A stretch of DNA of 64,000 nucleotides from F22 sp963678855. Lineage in GTDB: Bacteria; Bacteroidota; Bacteroidia; Bacteroidales; Bacteroidaceae. How positions within the stretch are numbered: position 1 is the stretch's first letter; each line of letters begins with the position of its first letter. Shown in pieces: positions 57,779-64,000 of the stretch. The stretch lies in the NCBI GenBank assembly GCA_963678855.1, contig OY787448.1, positions 1,426,001-1,490,000 of the forward strand, read 5' to 3'. The notes under the pieces were generated by a model that saw only the letters and a program-made list of their open reading frames with translations, ran no database searches and had not been told where the DNA came from. A program made the position numbers and the translations under genes.

Positions 57779-59083
57779 TTATCGTTTCAACCACGAATCT
57801 GGGTTGAGCGCTTCACGACCTTTACGGACTTCAAAAAGTAGCACTGGTCTATTATTATATAAAGGATCGGCGTAGATTTCTCCCAAATCCTGCCCTTGTT
57901 TAATCTTCTGACCTGCACGCACCTTTGGAGTTTTCAGATTTGCATAGACTGTCATATAGTCTCCATGGCGTAAGATAACACCACGCGCACCACTAGGCAC
58001 ATCAAAGACAGCAGTAACAACTCCTTGAAATACGGCACGAGCATGACAAGGCACCTTGCCATAAATCTTAATACCACGTTCCATTTTGGCCTTATTAAAG
58101 TGACTTAGGTAAGCATACGTACCTGTAATCGGATAAGGCAGTTGACGCTTATGCTGTACAAATGCAGTACCTATCTCGCGAACGGTCGAATAAGTTTTCA
58201 TCTTATTAAACACCACTGACTCACTACGTCGTGGCGTAGCTTCAGGCTTACTAGATTTACCCTTGCCTGCTTTCTTGGCACGCTCTCTTTCACGTGCTTT
58301 ACGCATCTCTTCAAGCTTAGCAAGACGTCTGACTTCTCTATCGATCTCATCCTCAATACGCTTGTTCAGTTCTTTTTCACGCTTCTGCTGAGCCTTCAGT
58401 TGCTTCTGTAAACTGCTTTTCTTACGCTTAAGTTTAGCCACCATAGCCTTTTGCTTCTTCTGCGCTTCTTGCAACTTATCCTTTTCTTCTTCGACCTTCT
58501 TTTTCAGTGTCACCTTGGCAGCTTTTACCTCTTGAAGTTCAGCTTTTTTTTGTTCAATTTCCTCTTTCTTCTCTAGAATAGCCGCTACTTGTTGTTTTTG
58601 ATAATCGGCATACTCCATGATATAGCGCATACGACGAATCATCTGATTGAAGTTATCCGCAGAGAATATAAAGATAAGACGTTGCTGCACAGTACTCTGC
58701 TTGCGAAGATAGCGCACCGAGTAAGCATATTCATCCTTACGTGCTTCGAGCTGCTTTTCAAGCTCAGCGATCTTCTTGGTCACTACAGATACTTCCTTTG
58801 CCACTGCACGCATATCAGCCTCGATACGTTCTACATACCGCTTGCGCTCTAATAGCTGCGCTTCCAGAGCTTGAAGGTCAGCCAACTCATGCCCAACTGA
58901 TTTCTGAGTTTCAGTAAGCAGTTCTTGACTTTTATTGATCTGCTCTCTCAATGAAGTGTGCTCACCTTTCAAACGGCGAATAGTGGCATTGCTTTGTGCA
59001 TGAACAGTTATACCCTGCCCAAGAAGCAGAATAAACAAAGACATACAAATGCCCCCAATATAGTGACGGAAGGTATGATACAT
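57779..59083 (-). CDS. envC: EnvC-like murein hydrolase activator (degenerate M23)
   Basis: The 434-residue product has a signal peptide (about 1-29), a long coiled coil (about 32-250, Lys/Glu-rich) and a C-terminal LytM/M23 domain (about 330-430). Where active M23 enzymes have H-x-H near the end, this protein has PVLLFEVR, and the YAH motif is YAN; so the zinc site is broken, as in EnvC activators that switch on amidases. This implies a role in septal peptidoglycan splitting. It starts 14 bp after the DUF4292 gene. Confidence 0.88.
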   Translation of the reverse strand: MYHTFRHYIGGICMSLFILLLGQGITVHAQSNATIRRLKGEHTSLREQINKSQELLTETQKSVGHELADLQALEAQLLERKRYVERIEADMRAVAKEVSVVTKKIAELEKQLEARKDEYAYSVRYLRKQSTVQQRLIFIFSADNFNQMIRRMRYIMEYADYQKQQVAAILEKKEEIEQKKAELQEVKAAKVTLKKKVEEEKDKLQEAQKKQKAMVAKLKRKKSSLQKQLKAQQKREKELNKRIEDEIDREVRRLAKLEEMRKARERERAKKAGKGKSSKPEATPRRSESVVFNKMKTYSTVREIGTAFVQHKRQLPYPITGTYAYLSHFNKAKMERGIKIYGKVPCHARAVFQGVVTAVFDVPSGARGVILRHGDYMTVYANLKTPKVRAGQKIKQGQDLGEIYADPLYNNRPVLLFEVRKGREALNPDSWLKR

Positions 59084-59097
59084 AGTAAACTCTTTTA

Positions 59098-59682
59098 TTA
59101 GTCATCGAGCTGGTCTAGAAAGGCTCGAAGAGATAAGGGTTTATATTTTTTACTGACTTTAGTCGCTGCATAAGAATAAGGTTTGGTCGTGATATTCTTA
59201 AGCTTCACACGAGCATCTTCCACAATAGGACAGCCTAATTGAGCTGCAGTCATTTTGGCTTTACGTTTTGTCCTATTCTGCAAGATATACTCTTGCACGA
59301 CCTCGAGTCTATATTGTTCAGGATTGGCTACACCAAATGCTTTGGCAAAAGCAACTGGAGTTTGACGAGTATAGGTTTTATGTCGACGATCTATCACCAA
59401 CAAGCTGTCTGTCGTCAGCCAAAGACGGACCACCTCAGAACCAACAAGAGGCGCTGTAAAAGAAATGCGCAGACCTTGATTTTTCCACAATCGCAGCTGG
59501 CCGCTTACTTGACCAGATTCTTGTGGTAAAGTAGCCTTAAATCGCGCCGACAATTGATTGTCACTCAGCACCTTTACTGGGCGCAAAGTAGCGCAGCTAG
59601 ACAAGCTAGCCAAAACAATACTAATCCATAGTATTGCCTTCACTCTCGACCATATCGTGTAAGTACCTCGTTGCTTCTTCAT
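59098..59682 (-). CDS. DUF4292 outer-membrane lipoprotein (LolB-like fold candidate)
   Basis: The 194-residue product has lipobox LSSC (Cys30) and beta-rich sequence with LSARFKATLPQESGQVSGQLRLWKNQGLRISFTAPL, LWLTTDSLLVIDRRHKTYTRQ and the late Lys-rich TKVSKKYKPLS. DUF4292 proteins share the half-barrel pattern of LolA/LolB lipoprotein carriers. Its place between a TPR lipoprotein and envC, with a LolD-like ATPase downstream, suggests an envelope role; the LolB link is inference. Confidence 0.8.
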   Translation of the reverse strand: MKKQRGTYTIWSRVKAILWISIVLASLSSCATLRPVKVLSDNQLSARFKATLPQESGQVSGQLRLWKNQGLRISFTAPLVGSEVVRLWLTTDSLLVIDRRHKTYTRQTPVAFAKAFGVANPEQYRLEVVQEYILQNRTKRKAKMTAAQLGCPIVEDARVKLKNITTKPYSYAATKVSKKYKPLSLRAFLDQLDD

Positions 59683-59685
59683 GAT

Positions 59686-61560
59686 TTATCGGATATAACG
59701 TTTCATCTTTATCTTCAGCTTCAACTCTTTGCTTTCGCTACCAAGTTCAAGTGCTTTCTTCCAGTACTTAAGCGCTTGCTTTTTTTCACCGCACATGTAG
59801 TAGATATCCCCAGCATGCTCCCACACATCTGGGCTGATATCTTCGACAGCTGTAGTCTCAGCCTTCTTTTCTCCTTTTGCTTCTTCCTTTACCTCACCTT
59901 CTTTTGGTTCAGTAGACTTAGCATCGCCCTCCACCTCTTTCTTTTCTTGAGGAATAACACGATCGATATAAATCTTGGCATCCTTATATTTCCCCGCCAT
60001 AAAGAGCACCCAAGCATAAGTATCTAAGTAAGTCTTATTATCAGGCTCAGCCATCACAGTCTTTTGACTCATGATTTCTGCACGCTCTAAGTTCTTATTA
60101 TCAAGAGCTAAGAAGTAAGCATAGTTATTAAGCACACCTACGTTGTCAGGATGTATCTTCAATGCACTTTCATAGGCTTCATAACACTTCTCCATCTCGC
60201 CTAATTCATGATAAGCATCACCTTGCAGTGTAAACATATCCGAAGCTACTTCCTTGCGTGTCTCTGACGTGATATATTTCTGTCCTTCTTGGCAGATACG
60301 AATCACATCTTTAGGCTTCTTATCTTGCGTATACGTGATAGCTAAATAGAAGTGGTACAAGATCTCTTCTGGGTGATACTGAATACCATCCTCACATAAT
60401 GCACGCACACGTTCTTTATCTTCATTCTGCAGCATATATTGCAACAATTGAAGACGTGCTGCTCCATTCTCAGGATTGATCTTAAGCAAATGATTCAACA
60501 CTGGGATAGCCTGCTCCTTCATCTTATTGCTTACAAGATAAGAAGTATAAAACATAGGGACTTCACTATCCGTAGAATCTGCCTGCATGGCCATATCCAA
60601 ACGTGCGATAATCAAGCTATCTTTGCCTGCACGAGTCATTTGAGCGACATAATTACGGAGCACCGTCACTTTCACAGAAGGAGCCACTAAAGGGTCCTTC
60701 AACAAAGTGTCTAACTGCAATTCATACTGCGTCGTATCTTTTTCTTGATAATAGTAGCTAGCGATTCCATATCTTGCAGCTCCATTACTAGGTTCTTGCT
60801 TTAAAATATCATGAAAAGTGCGCAAAGCCTCCTCCTTACGATTATGCTCCAGCAGCAAACCTGCTTTCAGGTTGCGGAAACGCGTATCGTATGGATATTC
60901 TTCAATCAAATCATCAATCTCAGAAAAAGCCTTTGTAGAATCGTTCTGTTGTAGATAGATTCTGTATTTCTGCATACTCAATTCCTCACTCTTACCTTGC
61001 AATTTCTCCAAAGTATCGAGCACTTGAATCATGCCATCATAATCTTGCTTTTGCTGGTAGAATCCAAGCAAAGCAAAACGAGGTTCCGCTTTAAAACGAT
61101 GATGCTTGGCCATATCCTCATACACTTGGATGGCCAAATCGATCGAGTCAAGCTGCTGATACACTTGCCCCAAAGCAGAAGCATACCAATAGTTATCAGG
61201 CTGTAGTCTATGAGCGATTTCTAGAGACTGAAGTCCCTTTTTACGCATCCCCATATTAAGCTGCAACTGTGCCATCTCGTAGTGCGCTTCTGGACGTGTA
61301 GGATTGATGCGTACACATTGATTCAATAAATCATATCGTGCATCAGCCTTATCGAGCCCCACAGCCTCTTGAAAGATATAATCGTATGCCGACTCTCGCA
61401 TCGGGTCGACCGCTATATATTTTGTAGGGAGCGCTGTCTGAGTCACCATTCTTGGTGTTACGCAGCTTGCTATGAAAGCGGATAGCCCCACACTCGCTAT
61501 GAGGATGGGGATAGCCTTTTGTATCTGTTTGTAGATAGATGTCTGTTTTTTAATTTTCAT
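59686..61560 (-). CDS. TPR-repeat lipoprotein
   Basis: The 624-residue product has lipobox IASC (Cys33) and about ten to twelve TPR motifs over residues 50-625, such as PEAHYEMAQLQLNMGMRKKGLQSLE and VGVLNNYAYFLALDNKNLERAE. A Glu/Lys-rich low-complexity insert (about 545-580) interrupts the array before the last repeats. It is a probable outer-membrane scaffold; function unknown. It starts 11 bp after dut, and the DUF4292 gene begins 3 bp after its stop. Confidence 0.87.
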   Translation of the reverse strand: MKIKKQTSIYKQIQKAIPILIASVGLSAFIASCVTPRMVTQTALPTKYIAVDPMRESAYDYIFQEAVGLDKADARYDLLNQCVRINPTRPEAHYEMAQLQLNMGMRKKGLQSLEIAHRLQPDNYWYASALGQVYQQLDSIDLAIQVYEDMAKHHRFKAEPRFALLGFYQQKQDYDGMIQVLDTLEKLQGKSEELSMQKYRIYLQQNDSTKAFSEIDDLIEEYPYDTRFRNLKAGLLLEHNRKEEALRTFHDILKQEPSNGAARYGIASYYYQEKDTTQYELQLDTLLKDPLVAPSVKVTVLRNYVAQMTRAGKDSLIIARLDMAMQADSTDSEVPMFYTSYLVSNKMKEQAIPVLNHLLKINPENGAARLQLLQYMLQNEDKERVRALCEDGIQYHPEEILYHFYLAITYTQDKKPKDVIRICQEGQKYITSETRKEVASDMFTLQGDAYHELGEMEKCYEAYESALKIHPDNVGVLNNYAYFLALDNKNLERAEIMSQKTVMAEPDNKTYLDTYAWVLFMAGKYKDAKIYIDRVIPQEKKEVEGDAKSTEPKEGEVKEEAKGEKKAETTAVEDISPDVWEHAGDIYYMCGEKKQALKYWKKALELGSESKELKLKIKMKRYIR

Positions 61561-61571
61561 TCAGGTGGTAT

Positions 61572-62009
61572 TTAAGCTTTACCAGTATGTCCGAAGCCAC
61601 CTGCACCGCGTACTGTATCGTCAAGTGTTTCCACAGCTTCCCAGTCGACTTGTGCATGTTGAGCCACAACCATTTGAGCGATACGCTCACCGTCATTGAT
61701 GACAAAAGCTTCTTTAGACAAGTTGATTAAAATCACACCAACTTCTCCGCGATAATCGGCATCAATTGTACCTGGTGTATTCAAACACGTAATTCCCTTT
61801 TTAATAGCGAGACCACTGCGAGGACGAATCTGTGCTTCATATCCTTCAGGCAATGCGATATACAGTCCAGTAGGCACGATACAACGATCCATTGGTTCTA
61901 AAGTAATGGGCATATCAAGATTGGCACGGAGGTCCATGCCTGCCGATTGGCTAGTGGCGTACTTAGGGAGTTCGTGGTGAGAACGGTTGATGATTTCAAC
62001 TTGAATCAT
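61572..62009 (-). CDS. dut: Deoxyuridine 5'-triphosphate nucleotidohydrolase
   Basis: The 145-residue trimeric dUTPase has all five motifs: AGMDLRANL, RPRSGLAIKKGI, NTPGTIDADYRGEVGVIL, ERIAQMVV and the C-terminal RGAGGFGHTGK. It hydrolyses dUTP to dUMP, keeping uracil out of DNA. It is the first gene of the five-gene envelope unit and divergent from the dGTPase gene, so two dNTP-pool enzymes share one intergenic region. Confidence 0.96.
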   Translation of the reverse strand: MIQVEIINRSHHELPKYATSQSAGMDLRANLDMPITLEPMDRCIVPTGLYIALPEGYEAQIRPRSGLAIKKGITCLNTPGTIDADYRGEVGVILINLSKEAFVINDGERIAQMVVAQHAQVDWEAVETLDDTVRGAGGFGHTGKA

Positions 62010-62110
62010 AATGAATATTGTTTGCTTATTTGATTAAAAACTTCCCTGCGAATATACTCATAAACGAGCAAATAAGCGAACTATTAATAGGTGAAACCTG
62101 CCAAATTAGT

Positions 62111-62118
62111 TATATTTG
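62111..62118 (+). promoter_or_regulatory. -7 box for the dGTPase gene
   Basis: TATATTTG ends only 6 bp before the ATG at 62125, so the transcript would start at or next to that ATG. Confidence 0.55.
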
Positions 62119-62124
62119 TGCTTT

Positions 62125-63516
62125 ATGAAGCAAGAAAAGACAATGAAAACAGGAAATCAGCCCCCTACAGCAGACAGTCCTCGAATGGATTGGCACCGCT
62201 TGGTGACAACAAAACGTTTTGGCCTAGAAGCCTATCACAACCACAATGAAGAAAAGCGTAGTACCTTTCAAAGAGACTATGACCGTTTGGTCTTTTCGGC
62301 TCCTTTCCGCCGCATGCAAAACAAGACGCAAGTATTCCCACTTCCAGGTAGCGTCTTTGTACACAACCGACTCACACACAGCATGGAGGTCTCTTGCGTA
62401 GGCCGTTCTTTAGGTGTCGATGTGGCCGAAAGACTAATCGAAAAATATCCAGATTTACAAAATTCGCTAATCACTGAAATCCCAACCATTGTCTCGGCTG
62501 CTTGCCTTGCTCATGATATGGGGAATCCTCCTTTTGGACATTCAGGTGAAAAAGCCATGGCTACTTTCTTCAGTGAACAAGAAGGTCAAGTGCTACAAAA
62601 GCATGTCAGTGAAAAAGAATGGCAAGACTTGATTCGTTTTGAAGGGAATGCCAATGCTTTGCGCTTACTTACTCACCAATTTGAGGGCCGTCGCCCTGGT
62701 GGTTTTGTGATGTCGTATACGACCCTTGCTTCTATCGTTAAGTATCCCTACTCATCTTCATCTGAACGAGCGCAAAAGAAATCCAAGTTTGGTTTTTTCA
62801 CTTCTGAGGAAGGTGTATTTGAACAAATAGCAGAAGAAGTGGGCCTACTACGTATGCCTGATGAGCATATGCGTTATTGCCGTCACCCACTAGTCTTTCT
62901 AGTAGAAGCAGCCGATGACATCTGTTATCAAGTGATGGACCTAGAAGATGCCCACAAGCTAAAGATCCTAAGTACAGAAGAAGCTATCAGTTTACTTCTT
63001 GGCTACTTTAATGATAAGCGTCAAGCCCATATTCTAGAGACTTTCAAACTAGTAGAAGATGCCAACGAACGACTAGCTTACCTTCGTTCTAGCGTTATCG
63101 GACTACTTATCAATGAATGTGTAGAAGCGTATATGAAGCACGAAGAGGAAATCATGCAAGGCACATTCTCTAAGCCTCTGATGGACTGCATCAGCGCACG
63201 TCCTCACAAAGCATACAAAGCTTGTACTGAAGTGGCCTTCAAAAAGATTTACTGTGCCAAGGATGTATTGGAAATCGAGCTTGCTGGTTACCAAGTTATC
63301 AACACCTTGATGAAGTTATTTATCGAAGCTGTCATGTCTCCTGAGAAGCAATACTCTAAACTCCTTATCAATCGTGTGAGTGACCAATACGAGATTCACC
63401 ACAAAACGTTGTTTGGGCGAGTACAGGCCGTCGTCGATTATATCTCTGGAATGACTGATGTGTACGCTTTAGACTTGTACCAAAAGATTAAAGGCAACAA
63501 TATCCCTGCAATATAG
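62125..63516 (+). CDS. dgt: Deoxyguanosinetriphosphate triphosphohydrolase-like protein
   Basis: The 463-residue HD-domain hydrolase shows RDYDRLVFSAPFRRMQNKTQV, HNRLTHSMEVSCVGRSLG (first metal His), HDMGNPPFGHSGE (HD motif) and later AADDICYQVMDLEDAHKLKI. It splits dGTP to deoxyguanosine and triphosphate. Two starts are possible: the ATG at 62125, which would be nearly leaderless given the promoter box at 62111-62118, or the ATG at 62143 with a leader of about 19 nt. Confidence 0.92.
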   Translation: MKQEKTMKTGNQPPTADSPRMDWHRLVTTKRFGLEAYHNHNEEKRSTFQRDYDRLVFSAPFRRMQNKTQVFPLPGSVFVHNRLTHSMEVSCVGRSLGVDVAERLIEKYPDLQNSLITEIPTIVSAACLAHDMGNPPFGHSGEKAMATFFSEQEGQVLQKHVSEKEWQDLIRFEGNANALRLLTHQFEGRRPGGFVMSYTTLASIVKYPYSSSSERAQKKSKFGFFTSEEGVFEQIAEEVGLLRMPDEHMRYCRHPLVFLVEAADDICYQVMDLEDAHKLKILSTEEAISLLLGYFNDKRQAHILETFKLVEDANERLAYLRSSVIGLLINECVEAYMKHEEEIMQGTFSKPLMDCISARPHKAYKACTEVAFKKIYCAKDVLEIELAGYQVINTLMKLFIEAVMSPEKQYSKLLINRVSDQYEIHHKTLFGRVQAVVDYISGMTDVYALDLYQKIKGNNIPAI

Positions 63517-63550
63517 GCTGTAACCAGCGTTTTGATATATTGTAAGCAAC

Positions 63551-63646
63551 CCCACACCCCTGTGTACGAGACTCTCACACACCTGTGTGTGGGGTCTCCG
63601 TTTACATGTGTGTGGGATCCTCACACTCACGAGTGTGGGAGTATCT
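63551..63646. repeat. 24-bp tandem array of alternating palindromes
   Basis: Four 24-bp units start at 63551, 63575, 63599 and 63623. Each carries a CACAC...GTGTG palindrome (best copy CACACACCTGTGTGTG) followed by a GAGACTC- or GGGTCTC-like word. It lies between convergent ends of the dGTPase and GH16 genes. There are no unique spacers, so it is not CRISPR. Confidence 0.8.
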
Positions 63647-63749
63647 TCTCTTAATAAGAGCCCTATTGCTATAGACAAAGCGAGGACATGCCAACTATAC
63701 AGCCTACATGCCCTCTTACTAATATAATTACCTATTGTACCAAAAGTTT

Positions 63750-64000
63750 TTACTGGTATACTCGTACATAGTCGATAAGCATTGTTTGTGGGAAATCAGT
63801 ATTTGTGTCTGATGGCCATCCTACATAGTCACCACCTACAGCTACATTCAGAATCATGAAGAACTCATCATTATACACCCACTCACCATCACAATCAGCA
63901 GGATTGATCTCTTGGTAGCAGACATCATCTACGAAGAAGTAAATATACTCTGGCCCCCACTCCATAGCAAAGATGTGGAATGCATCGTCAAAACGATTGT
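63750..64000 (-). CDS. Glycoside hydrolase family 16 (glucanase/laminarinase), 3' end only
   Basis: The frame is open to the window edge on the minus strand; only the last 83 residues are visible. They show the GH16 C-terminal pattern FHIFAMEWGPEYIYFFVDD, then FFMILNVAVGGDYVG, then MLIDYVRVYQ at the end. GH16 enzymes cleave beta-1,3/1,4-glucans, but the catalytic E-x-D-x-x-E lies upstream, outside the window, so substrate and activity cannot be judged. No C-terminal sorting domain follows. Confidence 0.9.
   Translation of the reverse strand, partial: NRFDDAFHIFAMEWGPEYIYFFVDDVCYQEINPADCDGEWVYNDEFFMILNVAVGGDYVGWPSDTNTDFPQTMLIDYVRVYQ

Overview
The window is from a member of the Bacteroidales, most likely Bacteroidaceae; the genus is not resolved. 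The evidence is: promoters of the Bacteroidota type (TAnnTTTG at -7, sometimes with TTTG about 20 nt upstream), no strong Shine-Dalgarno sites, STN- and carboxypeptidase-like TonB receptors, DUF4249, DUF4292 and DUF3316 proteins, a fused-type glyQS, a 60-codon rpmF, and 16S text that from memory looks Bacteroides-like. Base composition is moderate (low forties percent GC by eye).

Layout. 1-3 kb: a helix-hairpin-helix membrane protein (cut by the window edge) behind a sodium-dependent transporter, with a divergent VanZ-like gene. 3-7.9 kb: a cell-surface signalling unit (ECF sigma, FecR anti-sigma, STN/TonB receptor) followed by a DUF2202-like lipoprotein. 7.9-14.5 kb: cdaA and folP, a cupin gene divergent from an HxlR regulator, murF, an HMA-GNAT fusion, and lrgAB. 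14.7-18.5 kb: pta-ackA and an alkaline phosphatase. 18.7-23 kb: the yceD-rpmF-fabH-era-der cluster. 23-31 kb: a DUF4249/TonB pair, waaA, gltX, and a PgpH-type c-di-AMP phosphodiesterase. 31-38 kb: a small exported protein divergent from a membrane TPR-HTH regulator, then priA, an outer-membrane barrel, and an M24 peptidase. 38.4-38.7 kb: three tRNA-Asn genes. 38.8-41.5 kb: a PfkB kinase and a C-terminal processing protease.

41.6-50.1 kb is the least ordinary stretch. A decayed IS3-family element is followed by a 22-bp palindromic tandem array, a complete rRNA operon (16S-Ile-Ala-23S-5S, minus strand, with two tandem promoters), a heavily decayed sulfatase gene that no intact reading frame reveals, and a duplicated tRNA-Leu transcription unit. 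50.3-64 kb: parC-DUF3316-S41, glyQS-FKBP, a five-gene envelope operon (dut-TPR-DUF4292-envC-lolD-like), dGTPase, a second palindromic tandem array (24-bp period), and the 3' part of a GH16 glucanase.

Most notable observations. (1) Two near-identical two-box sites, ACCCTAC-N13-TATACCGCA as read on the plus strand, lie just upstream of the ECF sigma gene and of the lipoprotein gene at the far end of its cluster. They look like the promoter of this sigma factor and would make the lipoprotein a direct regulon member. (2) Two intergenic arrays are built from alternating short palindromes with periods of 22 and 24 bp. (3) The sulfatase remnant. (4) A membrane TPR-HTH regulator faces a small exported protein across TTGACA direct repeats. 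Both synthesis (cdaA) and breakdown (pgpH) of c-di-AMP are encoded.
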